Shown in pieces: positions 1 to 8,674 of a DNA stretch of 12,012 nucleotides. Below the pieces are notes generated by a model. The model searched no databases. It was not told the DNA's origin and saw nothing but the letters and a program-made list of their open reading frames with translations. Numbering within the stretch: the first letter of the stretch is position 1; every line of letters starts with the position of its first letter. Position numbers and translations under genes: made by a program. Origin of the DNA: Mycoplasmataceae bacterium (GTDB lineage Bacteria > Bacillota_I > Bacilli_A > Mycoplasmatales > Mycoplasmoidaceae); NCBI GenBank assembly GCA_020024735.1, contig JAHHTI010000028.1:1-12012 (forward strand), read 5' to 3'.

Positions 1-1589
1 AAGGTTTTAATTGATTTGCTTTATTATCATTATTATTACCAATTATCTTGTTTATTGTCTTCATTTGATTCTTTTCAAGAATGTCAAAAATGCAAGGTGG
101 TGGTCAAGAATCTATCTTTGGTATTGGTAAATCTGGAGCTACCATTGCTAAATCTAATGTAAGATTCTCAGATGTGGCTGGAATTGCTGAAGAAAAGAAT
201 GAATTAATTGAAATCGTAGACTACTTGAAGAACCCTGCTAAATATGCTGCTATGGGTGCAAGAACACCAAGAGGGGTAATGTTATATGGTCCTCCAGGAA
301 CAGGAAAAACTTTATTAGCTAAAGCAACTGCTGGTGAAGCTGATGTTAACTTCTTCCAAATTTCAGGATCTCAATTTGAAGATATGTTAGTTGGGGTAGG
401 AGCTAAAAGAGTAAGAGACTTATTCCAAAAAGCAAGAAAATCTGCTCCAGCAATTATTTTCATTGATGAAATTGATTCAGTTGCTTCAAAAAGAGGAAAG
501 AATGAATTTGGTGGAGGATTAGCTGACCAAACTATCAACCAATTATTAGCTGAAATGGATGGATTTAACACTTCTACTGGAATTGTGGTGATGGCTGCAA
601 CTAATAGACTTGATGTTTTAGATGAAGCAATTTTAAGACCAGGAAGATTTGATAGACATATCCAAGTAAATTTACCTGATATTAAAGAAAGAGAAGCTAT
701 TTTAAAGATTCACGCAAGAAATAAGAATATTTCTAAAAAAGTTAACCTATATGATATTGCTCGTCGTACTCCAGGTTTTTCCGGTGCACAATTGGAAAAT
801 GTTTTAAATGAAGCTACCTTATTAGCTGTAAGAGAAAACAAGAATGTTATTTCTGAAAATCACATTGATGAAGCGATTGACAGAGTAATTGCTGGTCCTG
901 CAAAGAAAACAAAAGTAATTTCTGAACACGAAAAGAAATTAGTATCTTATCACGAAGCTGGTCACGCTTTAGTGGGATTACATACTCCAGGTACTGATGT
1001 GGTTCAAAAGATTACTATTATCCCAAGAGGTTCAGCTGGTGGATATACAATGCAAACTCCTGCCGATGCTGAAATTAATATCCATAAAAAATCTGATTTA
1101 TTAAACAATATTAGAATGACTTTAGGGGGAAGAGCAGCAGAAGAAGTTATCTATGGTAAAGATGCAATTACAACTGGTGCTTCTAATGACTTATATAAAG
1201 TAACTAACATTGTTAGAGCAATGGTAACTCAATTAGGAATGAGTAGTGTTGGTTTAACACAATTCTTCCCAAGTGAAGGAACTATCAACCCTTACCAAAC
1301 TAAATTATATTCAGATGAAGTAGCTAAACAAATTGATGATGAAATTGAAAAAATCATTCAAACTGAATACAAAAAAGCTAAGGATATCATTACTAAGAAT
1401 AAAAAAGAATTAGAATTAATTGTGGAAACTTTACTAGTTTTAGAAACTATCTTAAAAGATCAAATTGATTACATTCATGAAAACTTAAAACTTCCTAAAG
1501 AAGTCTTAGAAATCAAAGCACAAAAGAAACAACAAGAAGAAAAATCTGAAAAGGAAAAACTAGCGGAGTCTAAAGATGAAGAAAAATAA
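1..1589 (+). CDS. ftsH: ATP-dependent zinc metalloprotease FtsH, 5'-partial
   Basis: Membrane-anchored AAA+ protease that extracts and degrades membrane and misfolded proteins. The reading frame (codon phase from base 3) is already open at the window edge, so the N-terminus and first membrane helix are missing. Bases 3-80 encode transmembrane helix 2 with two TGA-encoded Trp, leading into MQGGG, the usual junction to the ATPase domain. Counting from the Met at 81: Walker A GPPGTGKT at 70-77, Walker B IIFIDE around 125-130, the second region of homology with RPGRFDR at 186-192, the zinc motif HEAGH at 291-295 and the likely third zinc ligand Asp370 in TGASND. The acidic/basic coiled tail ends in DEEK. 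The pore-loop motif normally written FVG reads LVG (Leu103). The last 14 nt overlap the next gene. The identification is secure; the Met at 81 is not the true start. Confidence 0.97.
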
Positions 1590-1878
1590 AAACCGTTATG
1601 TTTATTACGTTATCATTACTAATGATAGAAAAAATTCTCATTCTGCGAAAAAAGCTATCACATCTTGTATCAAAAAAATTAAAAAAATCTCGAAACTTTC
1701 AAGACAAGAATTAGTCTATCAAAAAGGACGTATCCATTCATTACAATATGTGCATAACTTTATCGTTGTAACTAAGAAAAGTATTGAACATGCAGTGGTA
1801 TGAAAGGAAATGGCAAAGATGAAGAATGTCAACCATGTAGACATCAAATTTGTCGATAACAATGATCGTCAAAAATAA
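1576..1878 (+). CDS. small basic hypothetical protein, 100 aa
   Basis: Unrecognised protein of 100 residues. It starts with ATG inside the last codons of ftsH (14-nt overlap), preceded by a weak ribosome-binding sequence CGGAG at 1564-1568. A TGA at 1801-1803 is read as Trp; stopping there would cut the protein to 75 residues just before a plausible C-terminal segment. The protein is very rich in Lys and Arg, especially residues 17-50, and has alternating hydrophobic stretches (YVYYVIIT near the N-terminus, FIVVTKK around 62-68) that suggest a compact alpha/beta fold. There is no signal peptide or membrane segment, so it is probably cytoplasmic. A nucleic-acid-binding role would fit the charge but is only an inference. 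Its 3' end overlaps the next gene by 17 nt, which implies co-translation with ftsH and the surface protein. Confidence 0.7.
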
Positions 1879-3478
1879 ACATAGTACTCCTAAAGTTGTA
1901 TATCGAAAAAAGCCATGAAAAATTGCTTGCATGGTTATCATACCTTGCTTAATTTTAGGTGGAATAGGTGGAGTTACCTACTATGGTATCCAAGAAACTG
2001 AAAGAAATCGTATTCGTTACCATATTGTGCTTAATTCTATTCCTGCTTGTCATCAATATAAAAATATGGAAACAGTTAACTTGACCAATGATATTTTAAA
2101 AAATATTATTGCCCATAGTTTTAGTTATTATAACAAGTTTGAAGTTGATACTTCCAAAACTTTTAATACCAAAATTTTAGATGCTACTTCTAATGCTAGT
2201 ATCGGAATGGTAAATGTAAGTACCTTTTTGACTTTAAAAAATGGCAGAACCATTAATGGCGAATTCCAAATTAGTGGTTTTAAACCACAACCACGTCCTC
2301 AAGTCTTAAATAATACCATCGATGCTACCAAGACAATGCTAGCAGAAATTTTACCCACAGAATTAGTTGATTCTTCTAATCCGCAAAAATTTGATATTGC
2401 TAGTAAAGGTTATAAAATTTTAAAACAATTCCTTTTTAATGCGTTACCTGATAAACCTAAAGAATTAACCATTGATGAATTTAATATTGAAATTCAACCT
2501 TTTCTTTCAGATAACCCCTCTTCTTCATATAGTTCATGAGATGGCTATATGTATGTGAAGTATTGATTAAATAAAGAACAATATAAATATCCAGTTTTTA
2601 GCAATATTGTCCGTGTTAATGGGTTTAAAAAATATAATTTAGTAACCTTAACTCCTAATGCAGCGGGTGAAATTATTATTAATGCTCCTGCTACTTATAG
2701 TAATAGTATGGCGAGTGAAGTAGGAGATAACAACTTAGAAGTGAGAACTATTATTGCCAATTACTTAAAAAGTAAGCAACCTGATGTTATTCCATTAGGG
2801 CCCGATGATATCAATGTTAACATTACCAATATTGATAATAACAATGGACAAATTGTGATTCGTAATTTACAGGTTAATAAATTTAACCCACCATTAACTT
2901 ATACCAATGTATTTTTAAGAGGCTTTAAGATTGAACGACCAATTCTTAATAATAGTAAAATTCAATTAAGTCCATCGGATAATTATTCTAAGCTTTCTGC
3001 TAGTGATGTTAACTATAACGACTTACAAAGTATTATATATAAGAACTTAATTATTCCTCGGGGTTTAAAATTATCTCCCACTGACTTATCATTATCTAAA
3101 ATTGAAACCAATAACATTGATGGTGTGGTTAAACTACATGTGACTATTCCAGCATATGTGGTACAACCTTTTGATAAAGATGTTACCATTACCTCTTTTG
3201 CTATTAAAAGACCTGACCCCATTGTTCCGACTGAACAAAAAGTTTCTAGTCAATATGCTGATTACAAGCCTTCATTGTTAACTAATGATACCTTAAAGAG
3301 AATAGTTTTCCAAATTATCAAAAATAAACCTTCTGACTTACAAGTTAATGACATTGAAATTACTTCTAAAACTCCTAATGATGCGGAAGGAAAAATTACT
3401 GTTACTGGTTATATTCCTAAATACCAAAGTCGTGATCCTTATAATTTCACTATCGACATTGTTGGTTTTAAAAAATAA
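1862..3478 (+). CDS. membrane-anchored surface protein with five tandem domains (Lipoprotein_17-like)
   Basis: Predicted 538-aa protein. The start ATG overlaps the preceding gene by 17 nt and has no clear Shine-Dalgarno, so translational coupling is likely. TGA codons at Trp19, in the linker around residue 226 and at Trp235 must be read through; otherwise it appears as two fragments. Residues 1-18 are basic, then a hydrophobic helix (about 19-43) forms an uncleaved signal anchor: the cysteines in it do not sit in a lipobox. The rest is predicted extracellular and consists of five diverged units, each opening with a short helix (for example ILKNII, YKILKQ, VRTIIA, LQSIIY, LKRIVF) and closing in a beta strand with a GF or SF pair. 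This layout resembles the lipoprotein-associated domain of mycoplasma surface proteins (Pfam Lipoprotein_17), a resemblance judged by eye. Role is probably surface display or adhesion. Confidence 0.8.
2084..3469 (+). repeat. five diverged tandem protein-domain repeats
   Basis: Within the surface protein, five units lie at about residues 75-140, 183-255, 294-355, 388-446 and 478-536, spaced 90-111 residues apart. Each has a short amphipathic helix, a variable NxxD/SPTDL-type turn, a beta strand around I-x-I, and a final strand ending ISGF, VNGF, LRGF, ITSF or IVGF. Similarity is at protein level only; the DNA is too diverged for recent duplication or slippage. Confidence 0.6.
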
Positions 3479-3501
3479 TGAAAAATAAAAGGGATTAGTT
3501 A

Positions 3502-3507
3502 TATAAT
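3502..3507 (+). promoter_or_regulatory. -10 box TATAAT for the first ABC exporter gene
   Basis: A perfect TATAAT lies 8 nt before the ATG at 3516, so transcription should begin at or just before the start codon. No Shine-Dalgarno lies at a usable distance (the AAAAGGG at 3487-3493 is too far upstream), which fits a leaderless mRNA. No convincing -35 box is visible. Confidence 0.55.
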
Positions 3508-3515
3508 AATTAATT

Positions 3516-5348
3516 ATGAAAAGAATCTTTAGTGTCTTTCAAAAAAAAGAATGAATTTTATCTATAGGTGCGATTTTACTAATTTTAATTGGTGCTATTT
3601 TTGATATTCTTTCTCCATATTTCTTTTCACATGCAATGAATAATATTGCTGCTCAATTTGAAGGGATTAAAGAAGCTATCAAGGATGGTATAATGCCAAT
3701 CCCCAAAGTAGAATGACAACCTAGTTTAATTCTTTATTTTTCATTAATGATTTTGTTCCCTTTCTTAACCATTGCTTGTACTATTTCATCAATTTTCTTA
3801 GCTACAAGAGCTTCTGTTACTGTGACTACTAGAGTAAGACAATCTTTTTATGAAAAATCATTATACTTATCTTCTTTAGAATTAGACCGTATTACTGGTT
3901 CTTCGATTGTTACTAGAGCTACTATGGATACCCAACAAATCCTTTCTTTTTTAATTATGTTCTTCTCTACCTTTGTAAAATCAATTTCATTGATTATTGG
4001 TGGATTAACATTATCACTAGTACAATTAGCTCAATTTGATGGGACTAGTAATATTTGATATTTAGCTTTTGTTTATCTATTATTCCCAATTCTTGCAGTT
4101 AGTGTTGGTTTATTAGTGAGAAAGGGTATTCCTTTATTTAAAAAAACTCGATATGCAATTGATGATAACAATACCATTATGCAAGAAAATATTATGGGAA
4201 ATCGATTGGTAAGAGCTTTCAATATGCAAGAAGCTCAAAGTGTGAGATATGAAAGAGGAAATGTTTCATTAAGAGATAGATCAATTAAATCAGATAACAT
4301 CTTTGTTGTGATTAGCCCTATCATTGGTTTAATTATGAATATTTCAACCATTATGATTTTTATGTTTTCTGGATTGTATTCTAAAAATGCCGGAACTTCT
4401 CCAGAAGAAATTAAAGCCACTACTAGTCTAGTAGGAATTGTACAAGCTTTCATTCAATACTTCTTACAAATGCTAGTTGGATTAAGTTTACTAGGAATGG
4501 TAATGATGGTTTATGGAAGAGCTCGTGCAAGTGCTGGTAGAGTTTATGAAGTAATTGATAGTAAAAATCCCATTGTTTCAGGAACTGTTGATAAAAAAAT
4601 CGAAAATGGAAGTATTGAATTTAAGAATGTTAATTTTAAATATAATGAAGATGATGCTAAATATGTATTAAACAATATCAACTTTAAAGCGGAAAAAGGC
4701 CAAACAGTAGGTATCTTAGGACAAACAGGTTCAGGAAAAACTTCTTTAGTTAATCTTCTTTTAAGATTATATGATACCAGTGAAGGAGACATTTTAATTG
4801 ATGATGTTAATATTAAAGATTACCAATTAAAAAACCTAAGAGCTGGCATTACAATGGCAATGCAAGAAAAAGTATTAATTCGGGGAACTGTTAGAAGTAA
4901 TATTTTAATTGGTAATCAAAACGCTAGTGAAGAAGAAATCATTAGAGCTGCTAAAGATGCCCAAGCTTATGAATTTATTAATAAATTGCCAGATAAGTTC
5001 GATGCACCGGTTGAACAAAAAGGAAAAAATTTCTCTGGTGGTCAACAACAAAGAATTTCCATTGCAAGAGCGTTAATTAAAAAATCTAAAATCCTTGTCT
5101 TTGATGATTCTACTTCTGCGCTTGATAATATGACTGAAACCAAATTATTAAGTACTTTAAAAGATAAATACGCAGACCAAACCAAAATTATTATTTCCCA
5201 AAAAGTAAGAACTGTTAAAAATGCTGATATCATTCTTGTGTTAAAAAATGGTCAAGTAGCAGAAGAAGGGCAACACCAAGACTTATTAAAGAAAAAAGGT
5301 TTATATTACTCTATTTATGAATCACAAGAAAGTAGTATGGAAAAATAA
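3516..5348 (+). CDS. ABC exporter half-transporter with degenerate ATPase core
   Basis: Type IV-fold ABC exporter subunit, 610 aa, fused membrane domain plus nucleotide-binding domain. The true start is the ATG at 3516, read through TGA-Trp codons at 3552 (QKKEW), near residue 67 (KVEW) and around 4056; without them the gene looks like two shorter pieces. Transmembrane helices begin at about residue 13 and fill the first 340 residues. In the ATPase domain: Walker A GQTGSGKTS at 402-410, Q-loop Gln450, signature FSGGQ with SGGQ at 507-510, Walker B ILVFDD with Asp531 where the catalytic Glu normally sits, D-loop SALD, and Gln562 in place of the switch histidine. The intact signature with a degenerate catalytic dyad is typical of one subunit of heterodimeric exporters such as TM287/288 or LmrCD. 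The partner is most likely the protein encoded at 5855-7990. The substrate is unknown. Confidence 0.93.
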
Positions 5349-5502
5349 GGAGGAAAATAGCATAAAACAAAAGGTAATTAAAAAATAAAGAGTAAGAGTA
5401 AAATATTTAATTATACAATATTAAGGATGGTATCTATTAAGCAATAATGTTACTATCGAGTTAATTAAAGCATAAAAAATATATTTATAAGGAGAAAAAA
5501 AT
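5347..5502 (+). promoter_or_regulatory. intergenic region with orphan Shine-Dalgarno and possible operator
   Basis: This gap before the small winged-helix gene holds a perfect AAGGAGG (5347-5353) overlapping the exporter stop codon. No ATG follows; at the ideal 8-nt spacing there is ATA opening an 8-codon frame that ends at 5388. Further on, two AATATT boxes (5402-5407 and 5417-5422) flank a TACAAT (5414-5419), giving a 21-bp partial dyad that could be an operator over a -10 box. A good ribosome-binding site AAGGAG (5489-5494) serves the ATG at 5503. No terminator hairpin with a T-run is visible, so the two exporter genes may be co-transcribed. The operator assignment is speculative. Confidence 0.3.
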
Positions 5503-5805
5503 ATGATGCAAGAAGTTTTAGAAAAATACCAAGCTAACTTAAAGTGTTTCAAAAAATACTTTAAAAATACTAAATTAGAACCAAGAGAAATTAGCATTAT
5601 TGCAGCTGTTGAAGCTTGTGAATGTGCAACATTAATCTTAATTGAAAATATGTGTGGAGCTGATCAAACTTACCGTTTACAAACATTAATTGATCGTCAA
5701 TTTATTGAAACTAAATGTATTGAAGGTAGATATTTCTACTACCTAACTCAACACGCAATTTTCTATATTGAAAATAGTCCTTACAATTTAGCTACAGTTA
5801 TCTAA
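5503..5805 (+). CDS. small cysteine-rich winged-helix (MarR-like) protein
   Basis: Protein of 100 aa with a strong ribosome-binding site AAGGAG 8 nt before ATGATG; the first ATG is chosen on spacing. The layout matches the core of MarR-type winged helix-turn-helix proteins: a Lys-rich first helix (about 5-24), LEPREISIIAAVE resembling the MarR 'LT..Q..vL' helix, a probable recognition helix around 54-65 (QTYRLQTLID), then QFIETK, a short wing, and the strand-to-helix element YYLTQHAIFYI that corresponds to 'v.LT..G'. It is shorter than typical MarR proteins (about 140 aa) and lacks the D-x-R wing motif. It is related by eye to the N-terminal domain of the next gene (KKxx, LQxLI, YxxT positions). 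It has five cysteines (15, 39, 41, 51, 72), including a CEC pair, which could sense redox state or metal. Its position between two exporter subunits suggests it regulates them; DNA binding is inferred. Confidence 0.65.
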   Translation: MMQEVLEKYQANLKCFKKYFKNTKLEPREISIIAAVEACECATLILIENMCGADQTYRLQTLIDRQFIETKCIEGRYFYYLTQHAIFYIENSPYNLATVI

Positions 5806-5843
5806 TTGTAAATGATATTTATCTAAAATTACCCATATCAAGG

Positions 5844-5850
5844 AAGGAGG
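5844..5850 (+). promoter_or_regulatory. strong ribosome-binding site fixing the start of the fusion gene
   Basis: AAGGAGG sits 4 nt before the ATG at 5855. It is one of the strongest translation signals in the window and shows that translation begins at the winged-helix domain, not at an internal start in the exporter. Confidence 0.75.
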
Positions 5851-5854
5851 CTAA

Positions 5855-7990
5855 ATGCACAAATTAGTTAATACTTTTAAAGAGTCTAAAAGAATATTTA
5901 AAAAAAGATTACACGAATTTAATTTGACAGAAATTCAATCTGATTTGTTAGCTGCTATCTACTTCTACGATAACTCTACCTTTACATCGCTTTCCTCACT
6001 ATTTAGCAATGATATCACTAGTGATTTACAAGCGTTGATAGAAAAAAACCTTTTGAATGCTACTTATGATGAAGCTATCGAAGCTTCTATTTATACTATT
6101 AGTGAAAACTGTCGTTATCTTTTATTAAAACACGAAGTGGAACTTAAAAAAATTAATGATGCCTTAGATACCCCACCTCAAAAGGTACATGTGTGAAAGT
6201 CTATTGCTACTATCATCCATTATATTTATGCGGAAAAGCAAAACCGTCCTCGTGTTTGATGAGCGTTACTTTTTTCTGTTGTTTCAGCCATTTGTCTAGC
6301 GCTTTCTTTATTTTCGATGCAAGATTTAACTGAAACCTTGAGTTTATTAGCTGGTGATCATTCAACAAAAGTAGTTAATCGCTTCTTTACTAACCTTGGT
6401 TTTTTAGCTGGTTTTTATGCTTTACAAACGTTATTCATATTTCTACAAAATTTCTTTTTTGTGAAAATATCAGAAAATATGGGTTTTGGAATAAGAAAAG
6501 AATTATTCCATAAAATTCAAGTTTTACCTTTCTCTTATATTGATAAAAAATCAGTTGGTTCAATAATGTCATTATTTACTAATGATGTGGATACTGTCAT
6601 TTTTACCATTGTTCAAAATGCAGCTACGATTGTCAATGCCTTTTTAAGTGTTATTGCAATGATGATTGTCATGATTCTTTTAAATTATGTTTTAGCGGCC
6701 ATTGTTATTGTGATGACATTTGGAATGTTATCAATTATTTTCATCTTTATTAGAAAGTCACAACCCCATTTTATGGATCAACAAAATAAATTAGCTGAAT
6801 TAAATGGGGATGTTCTTGAAGCGATGAATGTTCATAAAATGATTACTATTTTTGATTACCAAGAACCAATGAGTGAAACATTTAAAACAAAAAATAAATC
6901 TTTAGCTAAATCTTCCTATTTCTCACAATTGATTTCTGGAGTAATTTATCCATATAATAACTTTGTTACTAACTTTATTATTGGTATTGTTTCATTAGTT
7001 TTAACTGCGATTATTATTGGTGATGCTAACTTTTTATCATTAACTTCGCCTATTAATGCTAACCCTATTTCAATTATGTTCTTATTTATTATTGTGGTGA
7101 GACAATTCACTACTCCTATTTCTAACTTCTTCTTTACCTTAAATTCTTTACAATTAACCTTTGCAGCGGTTGATAGAGTTAATTGTTTATTAAATGAAGA
7201 AAACGAATCTTCTGATGCTAATAAAGCTCATTTAGATGTTAAGAATGCTGAAATTGAATTTAAAAATGTATGTTTTAAATATGATAAGAATGGCAAAGAT
7301 ATTATCAAGGATTTAAACCTAACTCTAAAACCTAATACAGTTAATGCTATTGCAGGTCCAACAGGTTCAGGAAAGACTACTATTATTTCTTTATTAACAA
7401 GATTCTATGAAATTAATAGTGGACAAATCTTAGTGGATGGAAAAGATATTTCCAAAGTCACCAGAGATTCATTACGAAATAATATTTCTATTGTTTTACA
7501 AGATTCTTTCTTATTCTCAACCACTATTTTAGAAAATATTCGTTGTGGCCATCCGGAAGCCACCCGTGAAGATGTTATTAAAGCAGCGAAACTTTCTAAT
7601 GCTCACAACTTTATTATGCGTCTTCCTCAAGGTTATGATACTATGATTAATGATGGAGCTGAATTAATCTCTGAAGGGGAAAAGCAATTAATTTCTATTG
7701 CTCGTGCTTTCTTATCAAAATCAAAAATTATTATATTTGATGAAGCTACATCTTATGTTGATACCAAAACTGAAAAAGAAATTCAAGAAGCAATGATGAA
7801 GCTAATGAAAAACCGTACTGCCATCTTAATTGCCCACCGTTTATCAACCATTCGTGATGCGCATCAAATAGCCATTATCAAAGATGGGGTATTGATTGAA
7901 AAAGGTAACCACCATAGTTTAATGAAGGAAAAAGGATTCTATTATCGCTTAAATAATTCTGCTGACGCTGATATGGATATTAAAAATTAG
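5855..7990 (+). CDS. winged-helix domain fused to ABC exporter half-transporter
   Basis: Single 711-aa reading frame in code 4. TGA codons at 6194, 6257 and 6260 (the last two encode WW in the first membrane helix) join what would otherwise be a 113-aa and a 557-aa fragment. Residues 1-110 form a MarR-like winged-helix domain: NLTEIQSDLLAAIYF, a likely recognition helix DITSDLQALIE, and YTISENCRYLL. Residues about 116-711 are a complete exporter subunit: first membrane helix around 140-160, Walker A GPTGSGKTT from 501, Q-loop Gln549, Walker B IIIFDE with catalytic Glu630, switch His661 in AHRLS, but a degenerate signature SEGEK (606-610) where LSGGQ is expected. This complements the subunit at 3516, which has SGGQ but lacks the Glu and His, so the two probably form a heterodimer. 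A weak internal start (AAAGG, then GTG at 6191) could also make the exporter alone. The fusion places a DNA-binding-type domain on the cytoplasmic face of the membrane. Confidence 0.9.
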
Positions 7991-7992
7991 CG

Positions 7993-8001
7993 TGCTATAA
8001 T
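7993..8001 (+). promoter_or_regulatory. extended -10 promoter (TGCTATAAT)
   Basis: TGC followed by a perfect TATAAT begins 3 nt after the exporter stop codon and ends 7 nt before the ATG at 8009. The predicted start of transcription coincides with the start codon, and no Shine-Dalgarno fits between, so the mRNA should be leaderless. The extended TGn element explains the absence of a -35 box. Confidence 0.65.
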
Positions 8002-8008
8002 TTGATAT

Positions 8009-8674
8009 ATGTCTACTATTCCTGCTACTCGTACTGAATATTGAAAAGAATATCGTCAAAAAATTATTGAGCAATCAAGAAAATTAGAAAATCCCTTAGA
8101 CAATAAAGCAATTGCTAAAATTATTAAAGAAATTAAAGCTATTAACCCTGCCATCTTAGCTGATTTTAAATATCATCAATTCTATGTTCCTGAACTGACT
8201 TGTACGAAGTCACACGAACCATACTATTTTAATTCCATTATCTTTAAAATTGATAATTTGAATGAAGATACCATTAAAAAGATTGATACTGAAATTAAAT
8301 TAGCTAATACTTCAATTGTGAATAATGATTTTGAAATTGATCATAGCACCGGATTAGTATCCTTACCATCCATTGATAAATCTAACTCATTGACTTATTT
8401 AAGTCAAATTGAAGATGAAATTCAATCCATTGAAAATAAGATTCAACACTTTCCTGAAGAATCTAAGATTCACTTACAAAAATTAAATGATGTGGTAAAC
8501 AATAAAATTAAAGAACAAAAAGTTGAACCTTTAAGAACGATTGATTTTGGTGATTTAAATAATCCTGAACCATCTAAGAATAAAAATAAAATTTTTTATT
8601 GAACATGATTAGGTTTGTTAGCAGGTTCTTTTGCTTTAGTATTAGTTTTTATTATCTTATTATTAGTTATCTAA
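8009..8674 (+). CDS. C-terminally anchored membrane protein, 221 aa, unknown function
   Basis: Unrecognised protein. The ATG at 8009 is chosen because the frame is open through TGA-Trp codons (position 12 and two near the C-terminus) and because the extended -10 box lies 7 nt upstream. An internal start at 8258 would discard a well-formed N-terminal region. The body is hydrophilic and mostly helical: basic/acidic helices at about residues 8-55, a segment with HQFYVPEL and two-strand character around 56-80, an acidic helical or coiled-coil region around 83-180, then a Pro/Asn/Lys linker. Residues 198-221 are a hydrophobic helix (two Trp, then Leu, Val, Ile) that runs to the last residue, so the protein is probably tail-anchored with its bulk in the cytoplasm. 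The 3' end overlaps the convergent hydrolase gene by 12 bp. No family match can be offered. Confidence 0.78.

Noticed and set aside
371..5233. Minus-strand open frames of 63-82 codons inside ftsH, the surface protein and the first exporter gene
   Set aside because: They are antisense shadows of well-supported genes, without ribosome-binding sites or recognisable domains.
5806..5854. GATATTTATC partial palindrome before the fusion gene as an operator
   Set aside because: The arms are only 4 bp and AT-rich, and no convincing second copy was found in the 5349-5502 region; too weak to call.
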